Notes: a model not told the origin generated them from the sequence alone. A DNA stretch of 64,000 nt from Hansschlegelia zhihuaiae (GCF_004103825.1 NZ_RYFI01000022.1:3115-67114); one strand, 5' to 3'; counted from the stretch's first letter, positions 44,449 to 54,866 are shown. Program-made: numbers and translations.

Positions 44449-47091
44449 ATGCGCGCCGAGGATCCCCGCCCCGTCCGACTCGCCGACTACCGGCCCTCCG
44501 ACTTCCTGATCGACGAGGTCCATCTCGACTTCGATCTCGAACCGTCGGCCACGCGGGTCACGGCGACGCTCAAGATGCGGCCGAACCCGGCGGGCGACGC
44601 CGGCGCCGCCCTCAGCCTTGACGGCGACGAACTCAAGCTGATCTCAGCTGCGATCGACGGCGCGCCGCTCGCGGCCGACGAGCTCGACGTGTCGCCTTCG
44701 AACCTCAGAATCGCCAACCCACCGCGCGGGCCGTTCGAGCTCACCATCGTCACCGAGATCGACCCTGCGGCCAACACCAGGCTGATGGGGCTCTACCGCT
44801 CGAACGCCTCCTACACGACGCAGTGCGAGGCCGAGGGTTTTCGGCGCATCACCTATTTCCTGGACCGGCCGGACGTGCTCGCGGTCTACACGACCCGCGT
44901 CGCCGGCCCGAAGGACGAGACCCCGGTCCTGCTCTCGAACGGCAACCTCGTCGAGCAGGGCGAACTGGACGGCGGCCGCCATTTCGCCGTCTGGCACGAC
45001 CCCCACCCGAAGCCGTCCTATCTGTTTGCGCTGGTCGCGGGCGATCTCGGGGTCGTCGAGGACAGCTTCACGACCGTGGGCGGCCGCGGCGTCGCGCTGA
45101 AGGTCTTCGTCGAGCATGGCAAAGAGGACCGCGCGCTCCACGCCATGGAGTCGATCAAGGCGTCGATGAAATGGGACGAAGAGGTCTTCGGCCGCGAATA
45201 CGACCTCGACGTCTTCATGGTCGTGGCCGTCTCGCACTTCAACATGGGCGCGATGGAGAACAAGGGCCTCAACGTCTTCAATGACAAATACGTGCTCGCG
45301 TCGCCCGAGACCGCGACCGACGGCGACTACGCCAATATCGAGGCGATCATCGCGCACGAATATTTCCACAACTGGACCGGCAACCGGATCACCTGCCGCG
45401 ACTGGTTCCAGCTCTGCCTGAAGGAGGGGCTTACGGTCTTCCGCGACCAGGAGTTCACCTCCGACCGGCGCTCCCGGCCGGTGAAGCGGATCTCCGACGT
45501 CCGCAACCTGCGCGCCCTGCAGTTCGCCGAGGACGCCGGTCCGCTGGCGCATCCCGTACGGCCGCAAATCTACCACGAGATCAACAACTTCTACACGCCG
45601 ACCGTCTACGAGAAGGGCGCGGAGGTGATCCGCATGCTCAAGGTCTGGATCGGCGACGACGCCTTCCGGGCCGGCATGGACCTCTATTTCGACCGACACG
45701 ACGGGGAGGCCTGCACGATCGAGCAGTTCGTGGCCTGCTTCGCCGAGACCTCGGGCCGCGACCTCACGCAGTGGATGCGCTGGTACGGCCAGGCCGGCAC
45801 CCCGGAAGTGATCGCGCGGACGGCCTATGACGCGTCCGCCAGGACCTTCACGGTGGAGGCGACGCAGAAGACCCGGCCCACGCCCGGCCAGCCGACCAAG
45901 CAGCCGGTCGTCATACCGCTCGTGCTCGGCCTTGTCGGGCCGGACGGCGCCGATGTCGACCTGAAGGTCGGCGGCGAAAAGGCGGGGCCGGTCTTCACCT
46001 TCGACCGCGAGACCCTGCGCGTCGTCTTCGAGGACGTCGCTGAACGCCCGGTCGCCTCGCTGTTCCGCAACTTCTCGGCGCCTGTGAAGCTCAGCTCCGA
46101 CCTGACCAACGACGACCTGCTGTTCCTCGCCGCCCGCGACTCCGATCCCTTCAACCGCTGGCAGGCGCTGCAGACGGTCGCGCTCCGCCATCTTGTGCAG
46201 TCGACCGACGCGGTTCGAGAGGGCCGGTCGATCGCCGAGGAGCCGAGGATCGCCGAAGCGGTCGGGCGCGCCTTCGCGCCCGACGAGACGGACTGCGCCT
46301 ATGCGGCCCAGGTCGCGAGCCTGCCGAGCGAGGGCGACGTCGCCCGCGAGATCGGCGAGAATGTCGACCCGGAGGCGATCCACCGCGCCCGGTCGGAGCT
46401 GAAGGGCCGGCTGCGCGACAGCCTCGGCGACGCGCTTGAGGCGGCCTTCGAAAGGCTGGCCGAGACCGGCCCCTATTCGCCCGACCCCGCCTCGGCGGGC
46501 CGGCGGGCGCTCAAGGTCGCGGCGCTCGACCTCCTGGCCGCCGGCGGCGCGCGGACCGGCGTCGAGCGCGCGCACGGGCTCTACATATCGGCCGGCAACA
46601 TGACGGACCGGGTGATGTCGCTCCAGGTCCTGTCGCTCTCGGCCACGCCGGAGCGCGAGGAGGCGCTCGCGGACTTCGCGCAGCGCTACGGCGACGATCC
46701 GCTGCTGATGGACAAATGGTTCCTGATCCAGGCCTCGTCACCCTTGCCGGACACGCTCGATCGCGTCGAGGCGCTGATGGCCGCGCCCACCTTCGACATG
46801 AAGAACCCGAACCGCGTCCGCTCGCTGATCGGCGCCTTCGGCGCCGCCAACCCGACCCAGTTCAACCGGCCCGACGGACGCGGCTACGCCTTCGTGGCGG
46901 GCGTAGCGGCGGAGCTCAACACGTCGAACCCGCAGGTCGCGGCGCGGTTGCTCGGATCGTTCCGCACCTGGAGAGCCTTGGAGCCGACCCGCCGCGCCAA
47001 GGCCGAACACGCGCTCCGCGCGCTCGCGTCGACCGCCGATTTGTCGCCCGACGTGGCCGACATCGTCCGACGAGCGCTCGCCGAGTCATGA
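44449..47091 (+). CDS. pepN: Aminopeptidase N (M1 metallopeptidase)
   Basis: 880 residues from MRAEDPRP, close to E. coli PepN (870). Exopeptidase motif GAMEN at 267-271; zinc site His303-Glu-Tyr-Phe-His307 with third ligand Glu326 (HEYFHNWTGNRI...KEGLT). N-terminal beta domain, thermolysin-like core, immunoglobulin-like domain (about 450-540) and DUF3458 C-terminal helical domain follow in order. It cleaves N-terminal residues from peptides in the cytosol. GTG/ATG upstream at 44401 is less likely. Confidence 0.95.
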   Translation: MRAEDPRPVRLADYRPSDFLIDEVHLDFDLEPSATRVTATLKMRPNPAGDAGAALSLDGDELKLISAAIDGAPLAADELDVSPSNLRIANPPRGPFELTIVTEIDPAANTRLMGLYRSNASYTTQCEAEGFRRITYFLDRPDVLAVYTTRVAGPKDETPVLLSNGNLVEQGELDGGRHFAVWHDPHPKPSYLFALVAGDLGVVEDSFTTVGGRGVALKVFVEHGKEDRALHAMESIKASMKWDEEVFGREYDLDVFMVVAVSHFNMGAMENKGLNVFNDKYVLASPETATDGDYANIEAIIAHEYFHNWTGNRITCRDWFQLCLKEGLTVFRDQEFTSDRRSRPVKRISDVRNLRALQFAEDAGPLAHPVRPQIYHEINNFYTPTVYEKGAEVIRMLKVWIGDDAFRAGMDLYFDRHDGEACTIEQFVACFAETSGRDLTQWMRWYGQAGTPEVIARTAYDASARTFTVEATQKTRPTPGQPTKQPVVIPLVLGLVGPDGADVDLKVGGEKAGPVFTFDRETLRVVFEDVAERPVASLFRNFSAPVKLSSDLTNDDLLFLAARDSDPFNRWQALQTVALRHLVQSTDAVREGRSIAEEPRIAEAVGRAFAPDETDCAYAAQVASLPSEGDVAREIGENVDPEAIHRARSELKGRLRDSLGDALEAAFERLAETGPYSPDPASAGRRALKVAALDLLAAGGARTGVERAHGLYISAGNMTDRVMSLQVLSLSATPEREEALADFAQRYGDDPLLMDKWFLIQASSPLPDTLDRVEALMAAPTFDMKNPNRVRSLIGAFGAANPTQFNRPDGRGYAFVAGVAAELNTSNPQVAARLLGSFRTWRALEPTRRAKAEHALRALASTADLSPDVADIVRRALAES

Positions 47092-47268
47092 TCCGCGCCA
47101 AGTGATTCTTCCGACTCACCTTTTCGGCCACGCCGGCTGGAGTAATTAATCTAGCGTTAATTCATGCTGGACAGCACCCCGCGACAGAGATTCTAATATC
47201 CAAGTCGATTCGACGTGTCGGGGTTCCGGGTCGACGCAGCCGTTAGTTTGATCAGGAAGGACACTGCG

Positions 47269-49581
47269 ATGGCGCGCGCCACCGTAGCGGGAATGCTTTT
47301 GCGTCCACGGAACCTCAAGGCGTCTCCCGCGACCTGGCTCGCTCCCGCGCACCACCGCCTCGCCGCCGCCGAACCCGCCCTCCGGCGCCTCGTTCCGGCG
47401 CTCATCGTCCTCTTTCTCATCTCCTTCGGCATGGTCGCGACGCTCCAGTCGCTTTCGAGCCGCACGCGGTCCATCCAGGCCGCGTCCGACGAACTCGCCA
47501 CGATCGCGGCGCTCGCGGCCATCCACGCCCCGGCGGTAGACCGCCGGGCGGACCCGAAAGCCTTCGGGGACGCGATCGTCGCGATGCTGCCCCGCAGCGC
47601 GGCCGAACGAGGTCGCAAGCTCTACCTCGCCGACGAGGCCGGACGGGTGGTCGCCGCCGCCGGCGCGCCGGAGGGTCAGCCGCCCGCCGACCTGGTGACA
47701 TTGCTCGGCCCCTCGCAGCCGCTGACCACCTTCGCGGAGCGGGCGGGCGTGATGACGCTGACGCTGCCCGACGGCGTCCCGGCGATCGCGACGGTCCGCA
47801 ACCTCCATTCCGGCCGGCCCGGCCAAGTCGCGGTGGTTCAGAGCGTCGACGACGCTCTTGCGACCTGGCGGGCGAGCGCCCGGTCTTCCGTCACGCTCTA
47901 TGCCTCCACCGGATTCGTACTGGCGCTTCTCGGCTTCGCCTTCCAGTGGCAATGCGCCCGGACACGCGCCGCGAGCGAGGTCAATGAACGCGACCAGATG
48001 CGCAACGAAACCGCGCTCTCGCGGGGCCATTGCGGGCTGTTCGACTGGGACGTGGCGAGCGGCCGCGTGTTCTGGTCCCGGTCGCTGTTCGAGCTTCTCG
48101 GCTATCCGCCGCGGGAGGAGCTGGTGTCGTTCGGCGACTTCAACGCGCTGACGCATCCCGACGACATCGATCTCTACGCGCTCGCCGACGAAATCGCCTC
48201 GGGCGCCACGTCGAACATCGACCGCGTGTTCCGCGTGCGGAACGCGGACGGCGAGTGGATGTGGCTGCGCGCCCGCGCCGAGGCCGTGCGCGACCGGCAC
48301 GGCGCCGGCCAGCGGCTCATAGGCATTTGCGTAGACGTCACCGAGCACCGCACCCTCGCGGAGCGCACCGCGACCGCCGACATGCGGCTGCGGGACGCGA
48401 TCGAGACGATCTCCGAGGCCTTCGTTCTGTGGGACGCCGGCAACCGGCTCGTCACCTGCAATTCCAAGTTCCAGCAGCTCTACGAGCTTCCCGACCACGC
48501 CGTCGCGCCCGGCGCCGCGCGTGACGACATCATCGCGGCCGGCCGCCAGCCGGTCATCGTCAACTCCGTGCGGCCCGACGGCCGCGTCGAGGACGGCGCG
48601 CGGTCCTTCGAGGCGCAGATCGAGGACGGACGCTGGCTCCGGATCAATGAGCGCCGCACCAAGGACGGCGGCTTCGTGTCGGTCGGCACCGACATCTCCT
48701 CGCTGAAGCGGCAGGAGGAGCGCCTGATGGACTCCGAAAAGGCGCTGATGGCGAATGTCGCGGACCTCCGCAAGTCGCGCCAGACGCTCGAGGTGCAGGC
48801 CCAGCAGCTCGCCGACCTCGCGGAAAAATACGCCGAACAGAAGAGCGAGGCCGAGCACGCGTCGAAGGCGAAATCCGACTTCCTCGCCAACATCTCCCAC
48901 GAGCTCCGCACGCCGCTGAACGCGATCCTGGGTTTTTCCGAGATCATGCAGTCCGGCCTGTTCGGGCCGCTCGGCTCCGACAAATATGCCGAATATGTCG
49001 GCGACATCCGCGACAGCGGCCAATATCTGCTCGACGTGATCAGCGACATCCTCGACATGTCGAAGATCGAGGCCGGCCGCTTCATGATCTCGCGCGAAAC
49101 CATCGACATCGACAGGGTGGTGATGGACGCGATGCGGGTGATCACGCCGCGCGCCGAGGAGAAGTCGATCGCGCTGCGCGCCGAGGCCGCTTGCGGGCTG
49201 ACGGTGGAGGTCGACCGCCGGGCGCTGAAGCAGATCCTGCTGAACCTGCTCTCCAACGCCGTGAAGTTCACGCCGGCGGGCGGACGCGTGACGATCCGCA
49301 CTCGCGCCGTCGGCGGCGCCATGAACCTCTATATCGAGGACACCGGCATCGGCGTCTCGAAGGAGGCGCTCGACCGGCTCGGTCGTCCCTTCGAGCAGGT
49401 CGAGAACCAGTTCTCGAAGAGCCACAAGGGTTCGGGGCTTGGACTCGCGATCGCGAAATCGCTTGCCGAGCTTCATGGCGGCTCGATGCGCCTGCGATCG
49501 ACGGTCGGCGTCGGCACCGTCGTGCTGGTGCGGCTGCCCGTGAGGGCCGACGAGGCGATCGTGGAGGAGCGGATCGCGTGA
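47269..49581 (+). CDS. PAS-containing sensor histidine kinase, PleC-like
   Basis: 770 residues from ATG 47269 (GAAGGA upstream). Membrane span about 45-65 (ALIVLFLISFGMVATLQ), periplasmic sensor domain, second span about 205-225 (TGFVLALLGFAFQW), two PAS domains (RGHCGLFDWDVASGRVFWSR; ISEAFVLWDAGNRLVTCNSK), a coiled coil, HisKA with His in FLANISHELRTPLNAILGFS and HATPase with LLSNAVKFTPAGG and GTGLGL-like GSGLGLAIAKS. The HisKA helix (GPLGSDKYAEYVGDI) is of the PleC/DivJ type, which controls cell polarity and division through DivK. No receiver domain is attached. Confidence 0.85.
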   Translation: MARATVAGMLLRPRNLKASPATWLAPAHHRLAAAEPALRRLVPALIVLFLISFGMVATLQSLSSRTRSIQAASDELATIAALAAIHAPAVDRRADPKAFGDAIVAMLPRSAAERGRKLYLADEAGRVVAAAGAPEGQPPADLVTLLGPSQPLTTFAERAGVMTLTLPDGVPAIATVRNLHSGRPGQVAVVQSVDDALATWRASARSSVTLYASTGFVLALLGFAFQWQCARTRAASEVNERDQMRNETALSRGHCGLFDWDVASGRVFWSRSLFELLGYPPREELVSFGDFNALTHPDDIDLYALADEIASGATSNIDRVFRVRNADGEWMWLRARAEAVRDRHGAGQRLIGICVDVTEHRTLAERTATADMRLRDAIETISEAFVLWDAGNRLVTCNSKFQQLYELPDHAVAPGAARDDIIAAGRQPVIVNSVRPDGRVEDGARSFEAQIEDGRWLRINERRTKDGGFVSVGTDISSLKRQEERLMDSEKALMANVADLRKSRQTLEVQAQQLADLAEKYAEQKSEAEHASKAKSDFLANISHELRTPLNAILGFSEIMQSGLFGPLGSDKYAEYVGDIRDSGQYLLDVISDILDMSKIEAGRFMISRETIDIDRVVMDAMRVITPRAEEKSIALRAEAACGLTVEVDRRALKQILLNLLSNAVKFTPAGGRVTIRTRAVGGAMNLYIEDTGIGVSKEALDRLGRPFEQVENQFSKSHKGSGLGLAIAKSLAELHGGSMRLRSTVGVGTVVLVRLPVRADEAIVEERIA

Positions 49582-49605
49582 AGGCCGGCCCCGGACCTCT
49601 GATGG

Positions 49606-52584
49606 TCAGGCCAGCCCCTTCATCACCCGCTCGAACGCCTTGCGCGCCGCCTTCTGCCGGTTGGCCAGGTCTGCGCTCAGCGTCTTGAAGTCGGGCGCCT
49701 CGCCGACGCGGGCCAGAAGCTGCTTGAGCCCCTCCCCCGCGGCGTCCGGATCGAAGGGCCCGTCGAGGGCGAGCCGAAGCGTCTGGGTGAGGTCGAGCTG
49801 AAGCCGCGCCGCGGATGCGAGCGCCTCCCACTCCTTCTCGCCGAGCATTCCGGCCTGCTTCGCGCGGTCGAGCGCCGTCGCGGTCACGGTGTAGAGCAGC
49901 TCCGGTTTGGCGTGCGCATGCGCGAGCTGCAGCGTCTGCGCCACGAACTCGATGTCGACCAGCCCGCCCGGCGCATGCTTCAGGTTCCAGGGGCCGCCGC
50001 CGCCCTTCTCCTTGTCGAGCAGCGCGCGCATCTCGCGCACGTCCTTCGCAAGTTTGGCCGCGTCACGCTTCGAGGTGAGCACCTTTCCCACCGCGCGGCC
50101 GACCTGCCGGCGGAACGCCTTCGGCCCCGCGACCACCCGCGCGCGAGTCAACGCCATGTGCTCCCAGGTCTCGGCCTCCTCGGCCTGATAGGCTTCAAAA
50201 GCCTTCAGCCGGGTGGCGAGCGGGCCGGCGCGGCCGGAGGGGCGCAGCCGGAAGTCGACCTCGTAGAGCACCCCCTCGCCGGTCGGCGCGGACAGCGCCG
50301 CCACCAGACGCTGGGTCAGGCGCGCATAGAACTGCGCCGGCGCGATCGGCCGGTCGCCGTCGGTCTCGGTCGCCTTGTCCGAATGTTCGTAGAGCAGGAT
50401 GAGGTCGAGGTCGGAGGCGGCCGTCATCTCCTCGCCGCCGAGCCGGCCGAGCGCGAGCACCGCGGCCGCGCCGCCCTTCACCTTGCCGTGGACCCGCGTC
50501 AGCTCGGCTTCGGCGCGCTTGAACAGAGCCTCGACCAGCACGTCGGCGACGCGGGTGAAGGCGAAGCCCGCCTGGTCGGAGGGCGCGGTGCCGGAAGCGA
50601 CCCTTAGCCCGATCAGGGTCTTGAACTCCTGGCCGACGATGCGGGCGCGGTCCAGCATGTCCTCATAGGACGCGGCCTCGCCGAGCGCTTCGTCGACGCG
50701 CTCGACGATCTCCTCGCGGGTCGGCAGGTGGCCGAAGAAGGCCGGGTCGAGCAGGGCGTCGAGCACGCGCGGACGGCGCGCCAGCGTTTCGCCGAGCTTC
50801 GGCGCGGCGCCGAGCACGACGGCCAGCAGGTTCAGGATCTCGGGATGCGCGCGCACCAGCGCGAGCAGCGCGACGCCCCCCGTGGTGCGCTCCAGCACCT
50901 TGTCGAAGCCATTGAGGGCCGCGTCCGGCCGCCCGGAGCGCGCGAAGACGTCGAGCAGGGTCGGGGTGATCTCGGTCAGCAGCTCGCGCGCGCGAGCGCT
51001 GCGCATGGACGGATAACGGCCCCGATGCCAGCCGCGGATCGCAGCCGCGACCGACGCGGGCTCCGCATAGCCCAGCCCGGCGATGGTCTGCAGCGTGTCC
51101 GGATCGTCCTCCTTTCCGGTGAAGACGAGGCTGCCGATCTCGGAGGAGAGCGCCGGCGCGTCCTCGAACAGCTTCGCGTAGTGCGCCTGGACGGTCTTCA
51201 GCCGCCTGGTCAGCGCCTTGGCGAAGTCGTCGCGCGAGGCGTAACCCGCGAAACGCGCGAAGCGCGCGACCCCCGCCTCGTCGTCCGGAAGCGTGTGGGT
51301 CTGGGCGTCCTCGACCATCTGGAGACGGTGCTCCAGCCCGCGCAGGAACCAGTAGGCCTCGGCGAGCTCGTCGCGCGCCTTCCCACTGATCCAGCCGGCC
51401 TCGGCAAGGCCGGTGAGCGACTCGATCGTGCCGCGCGTTCTTAACTCAGGGCTGCGGCCCCCGGCCACAAGCTGTTGCGTCTGCACGAAGAACTCGATCT
51501 CGCGGATGCCGCCGCGGCCGAGCTTGAGATTGTGCCCCTCGACCGCGATCGCCCCATGGCCCTTATGGGCGTGGATCTGGCGCTTCATGGCGTGGATGTC
51601 GGCGATCGCCGCGTGGTCGAGCGAGCGGCGCCAGATGAACGGCCGGAGCTCCGCCAGGAAGGCGTCGCCGGCCGCCTGGTCGCCCGCCACGACGCGCGCC
51701 TTGATCATAGCGGCGCGCTCCCAGTTCTGCCCGACGCTCTCGTAATAGCTCATCGCCATGTCGCGCGAGATCGCGACCGGGGTGGAGCCGGGGTCGGGAC
51801 GTAGCCTCAGATCGACCCGCGCCACATAGCCGTCGGGCGTGCGCTCCTGCAGGAGCTTGGCGATCGTCTGGGTGAGGCGGGCGTAGAGCTGGGTGATCTC
51901 GCCTTCGTCCGCGGGCCTGGCGGCCTCCGGGTCGAAGAAGGCGATCAGGTCGATGTCGGAGGAGTAGTTGAGCTCGCGCGCGCCGAGCTTGCCCATGCCG
52001 AGCACGAAATAGCCGCTGTCGCGCTCGGGGTCGTCGGGACGCGGCAAGGTGAGCTTGCCCGCCTCGTGCGCCTCGCGGAGCGTCGCGCGGACCGCGGCGC
52101 GGATCGCCGTCTCGGCGATTTCGGAGAGCGCCTCCGTCACCCGCGCGCCCTCCCAGACGCCGCCGATATCGGCGGCCGCGATCAGCAGCGCGGACTCGGC
52201 GCGCCCACGCCGGAGCGTGGAGGAGAGCCCCGAGCGGTCTTCCCCCTCGGCCGCATCCGCCATCTCCTTCAGGATCGCCGCCAGCCGCTCGTCGGGCTCC
52301 GAGGCGAACAGGCGGGCCGCGCGCTCAGGATCGCGGTCGACCAGGCCCCACAGAAAGGGCGAAAAATCCGCGAGGCCCTCGAGCAGGGTCCGGACGGGTT
52401 TCGCCTCGGCCAGAGCGGCGAGGTCGGAGGCCTCATCCTCGCCGAGCAACGAATTGATCCGCTCTCGGGCGCTTTCGGCGTCTTGCGGCTCCGGAACGGT
52501 CGTCAGCAACGCTGCGAGCGAGCCGTCCGGCGGTCGCGACTTCCGGGCGGGTCGCGCCTTTCGCTCCGATGATCGTGCCGCCAT
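49606..52584 (-). CDS. glnE: Glutamine synthetase adenylyltransferase/deadenylase
   Basis: 992 residues from ATG 52584 behind GGGAGG. Two nucleotidyltransferase domains: the N-terminal deadenylase with LNYSSDIDLIAFFD and the C-terminal adenylylase with GGEEMTAASDLDLILLYE, joined by helical PII-binding regions. It switches glutamine synthetase off (adenylylation) or on in response to nitrogen, under PII control. Convergent with the PleC-like kinase, 24 nt apart. A longer start at 52614 is possible. Confidence 0.95.
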   Translation of the reverse strand: MAARSSERKARPARKSRPPDGSLAALLTTVPEPQDAESARERINSLLGEDEASDLAALAEAKPVRTLLEGLADFSPFLWGLVDRDPERAARLFASEPDERLAAILKEMADAAEGEDRSGLSSTLRRGRAESALLIAAADIGGVWEGARVTEALSEIAETAIRAAVRATLREAHEAGKLTLPRPDDPERDSGYFVLGMGKLGARELNYSSDIDLIAFFDPEAARPADEGEITQLYARLTQTIAKLLQERTPDGYVARVDLRLRPDPGSTPVAISRDMAMSYYESVGQNWERAAMIKARVVAGDQAAGDAFLAELRPFIWRRSLDHAAIADIHAMKRQIHAHKGHGAIAVEGHNLKLGRGGIREIEFFVQTQQLVAGGRSPELRTRGTIESLTGLAEAGWISGKARDELAEAYWFLRGLEHRLQMVEDAQTHTLPDDEAGVARFARFAGYASRDDFAKALTRRLKTVQAHYAKLFEDAPALSSEIGSLVFTGKEDDPDTLQTIAGLGYAEPASVAAAIRGWHRGRYPSMRSARARELLTEITPTLLDVFARSGRPDAALNGFDKVLERTTGGVALLALVRAHPEILNLLAVVLGAAPKLGETLARRPRVLDALLDPAFFGHLPTREEIVERVDEALGEAASYEDMLDRARIVGQEFKTLIGLRVASGTAPSDQAGFAFTRVADVLVEALFKRAEAELTRVHGKVKGGAAAVLALGRLGGEEMTAASDLDLILLYEHSDKATETDGDRPIAPAQFYARLTQRLVAALSAPTGEGVLYEVDFRLRPSGRAGPLATRLKAFEAYQAEEAETWEHMALTRARVVAGPKAFRRQVGRAVGKVLTSKRDAAKLAKDVREMRALLDKEKGGGGPWNLKHAPGGLVDIEFVAQTLQLAHAHAKPELLYTVTATALDRAKQAGMLGEKEWEALASAARLQLDLTQTLRLALDGPFDPDAAGEGLKQLLARVGEAPDFKTLSADLANRQKAARKAFERVMKGLA

Positions 52585-52703
52585 CCCAGCCTCCCGGTCG
52601 AAGGCATGGGGCAAGCAGCGGACGCGGGCAAGGCGGCTTTGGAAGCAGAGGGAGGAGCCGCTCCCGGAACGCCGCTAGAGCGCCAGCGCGCGGCGCTTCT
52701 AAG

Positions 52704-52934
52704 CTAGTTTTGCCGTCGCTTGTCGAATAATCGTCCGCCTCTTAGCCATCGAACCCACCCATATGCCAAGGGCATGATCCAACAAAGAAAGAATACAATA
52801 AGGTAACCGAAGTGAAACGGGCGCTGGTGATACCAGTCCGATACTCCGATGACGCTCATAATGGCGACCACCGTGAGGCCGAGGGTCGACAGAACAATTC
52901 TGATCCAAAGCGGCGCTTCAAATGCCCGCGTCAT
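52704..52934 (-). CDS. Small membrane protein, 76 aa
   Basis: Two predicted spans (WIRIVLSTLGLTVVAIMSVI and HFGYLIVFFLCWIMPLAYGW) with basic ends (RGGRLFDKRR). DNA is AT-richer than in cysE. The start overlaps the cysE 3' end by 17 nt on the same strand, so it may be translated with cysE. No family recognised. Confidence 0.5.
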   Translation of the reverse strand: MTRAFEAPLWIRIVLSTLGLTVVAIMSVIGVSDWYHQRPFHFGYLIVFFLCWIMPLAYGWVRWLRGGRLFDKRRQN

Positions 52935-53742
52935 AGAAGATCTGGTCCATCGACTGCGCGGGCTCGGCGCAGGGCGAGGCGCCGACGATGCGGGCGGGCA
53001 CGCCCGCGACCGTGACGTTCGGCGGCACGTCGCGCAGCACGACCGAGTTCGCGGCGATGCGCGAGCAGTGGCCGACCTCGATATTGCCGAGGATCGAGGC
53101 CCCCGCGCCGATCAGCACGCCGTGGCGGATCTTGGGATGGCGGTCCTGGTCGCTCTTGCCGGTGCCGCCGAGCGTCACGCCGTGGAGCAGCGAGACATTG
53201 TCCTCGACCACCGCGGTCTCGCCGATGACGACGCCGGTCGCATGGTCGAAGAACACGCCCATGCCGAACGGCGCGGCCGGGTGGACGTCGACCTGGAAGA
53301 TGTTGGAGGCGCGGCTCTGGATGTAGAGCGCGAAGTCGCGCCGCCCTTCCTTCCACAGCCAGTGCGCCAGGCGGTGCGCCTGGATCGCGTGGAAGCCCTT
53401 GAAATGCAGCAGCGGCTCGATCGCCCGGTGGCAGGCGGCGTCGCGCTCGACCACGGCGCTGAGGTCGGCGCGGATCGCCTGGCCGATCGACGGGTCGGCG
53501 TCGGTCGCCTCCTCGAAGGCCTGCCAGATCAGCGAGCGCGGCACGTCGACATGGTCGAGACGCGCCGCGACACGCGCGCCGACGCATTTCTCCAGCCTCT
53601 CATGGTTCAGCACCGTGGCCGAAATGAAGCCGCCGAGCTCCGGCTCGCGCCGCATGATGTCCTCGGCCTCGGCGCGGATGCGCGCCCAGACGGGATCGAG
53701 CGTCTTGAGATTGTGCGTCTCGGCGCGCGCGAGCTTGGCCAT
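52918..53742 (-). CDS. cysE: Serine O-acetyltransferase
   Basis: 274 residues. N-terminal SATase helical domain (LDPVWARIRAEAEDIMRREP; ISATVLNHERLEKCVG) and C-terminal left-handed beta-helix of hexapeptide repeats, with catalytic segment VFFDHATGVVIGETAVVEDN and HPKIRHGVLIGAGASILGNI. It acetylates L-serine for cysteine synthesis in the cytosol. The C-terminal tail ends in Ile, the residue through which CysE normally binds CysK. Confidence 0.95.
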   Translation of the reverse strand: MAKLARAETHNLKTLDPVWARIRAEAEDIMRREPELGGFISATVLNHERLEKCVGARVAARLDHVDVPRSLIWQAFEEATDADPSIGQAIRADLSAVVERDAACHRAIEPLLHFKGFHAIQAHRLAHWLWKEGRRDFALYIQSRASNIFQVDVHPAAPFGMGVFFDHATGVVIGETAVVEDNVSLLHGVTLGGTGKSDQDRHPKIRHGVLIGAGASILGNIEVGHCSRIAANSVVLRDVPPNVTVAGVPARIVGASPCAEPAQSMDQIFYDAGI

Positions 53743-53841
53743 GTCTATCGAACTCTCCGGGATGTCATCCGGCGGTCAGGGACCTTACCACGGGGAGGTA
53801 AACATCCGAGGCCCGAATTGCGATCAATCGGCTCAGCCTGA

Positions 53842-54594
53842 TTAAGGACGTCTCGCGAGGAAGGACAAGACGCCCTCCTTGTAGACCTTGTCGCCGACGG
53901 CACGATTGTGGTCGCGGCGCGGGATCGGCAGGCCTTCCGCGCCGGGGATCAGCCGGACCAGCGCGTCGAGATCGCCCGAGACCTCGTCCTCGGTTCCGAC
54001 CGCGACCAGCGTCGGGACCGAGATCGTCGCCAGCATCTTCTCGTCGACCAGCGAGCGCTGCATCCGCATGCAGGCCGACAGCGCCTTTCGATCCGAGCCG
54101 GTGGCGTCGGCGAAGCGGCGGAACATCTTGGCCATCGGGTTGACGACGTCGTCGACCGAGGGCGCGACCAGCCCCTCGGCGATCGCCTGGGCGTTCGGCG
54201 CGCCGTGCAGCAAGCCCTCGCCCAGGCCGCCGAGGATCGCCGACCGGACCCGCTGCGGCCGCTTGATCGCCATCAGGACGGTGACGCGCGCGCCCATCGA
54301 ATAGCCCATCACGTCGGCGCGTTCGATGTCGAGATGATCGAGCAGCGCGAAGGCGTCGCCGGCCATCAGATCGGAGCCGTAGAACGCCGGGTCGTAGAGT
54401 TTTTCGCTCGCGCCATGGCCGCGATTGTCGATCGCGATCACACGCCGGCCGTCGCGCTTCAGCGTGTCGAACCAGCCCGGGCCGACCCAGTTGACGTCGA
54501 TCGACGACGCGAAGCCGTGGATCAGCAGGATCGGGTCGCCCTCGCCCTCGTCGCGATAGGCGAGTTCGAGTCCGTCGGAGTGGAAGGTCGGCAT
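53842..54594 (-). CDS. Alpha/beta hydrolase
   Basis: 250 residues from MPTFHSDGLELAYRDEGEGD. Oxyanion motif LIHGFASS, nucleophile GYSMGAR, Asp in VGTEDEVSGDLD and His in RRDHNRAVGD; all triad residues are visible. A cytosolic esterase or hydrolase of unassigned substrate. Shine-Dalgarno GGAG before ATG 54594. The in-frame extension to 54792 runs through the palindromic repeat and is rejected. Confidence 0.88.
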   Translation of the reverse strand: MPTFHSDGLELAYRDEGEGDPILLIHGFASSIDVNWVGPGWFDTLKRDGRRVIAIDNRGHGASEKLYDPAFYGSDLMAGDAFALLDHLDIERADVMGYSMGARVTVLMAIKRPQRVRSAILGGLGEGLLHGAPNAQAIAEGLVAPSVDDVVNPMAKMFRRFADATGSDRKALSACMRMQRSLVDEKMLATISVPTLVAVGTEDEVSGDLDALVRLIPGAEGLPIPRRDHNRAVGDKVYKEGVLSFLARRP

Positions 54595-54672
54595 GCGGGC
54601 TCCTCGGATTTTCGGCCGGGAGCTATAGCGACGTCCGCCGCCCGCCGGTAGCCCGCGGCAGCATGAGCGTCC

Positions 54673-54791
54673 TGCGTGCTTCGAGACGGCGTCCTGCGGA
54701 CGCCTCCTCAGCATGAGAAGGTCGGCGAACCGGCGCCCTCTGCCTTCCTCATGCTGAGGAGGCCGCGTCAGCGGCCGTCTCGAAGCACGCA
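54673..54791. repeat. Dispersed palindromic intergenic repeat, type 1 copy a
   Basis: Outer arms TGCGTGCTTCGAGACGG (54673) and CCGTCTCGAAGCACGCA (to 54791); inner arms CCTCCTCAGCATGAG and CTCATGCTGAGGAGG. A 119-bp nested inverted repeat in a divergent promoter region. The same elements recur at 57887-57994, so it is a genome-wide intergenic family. Confidence 0.9.
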
Positions 54792-54866
54792 AATCCGGCG
54801 CCCCAACCCGGTTGCCGCCTCCCGTCGCATCCCGTAAGCCTCGGGGCGCACATCGAAGGACACGCC

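Noticed and set aside
44644-46575. 643-codon antisense frame inside pepN
   Set aside because: Antisense shadow of a certain gene; low-quality Arg/Asp/Gly/Val composition, as for similar frames antisense to btuB (33991-35358), the PleC-like kinase (47146-49476) and the CoA-transferase (59384-61678).
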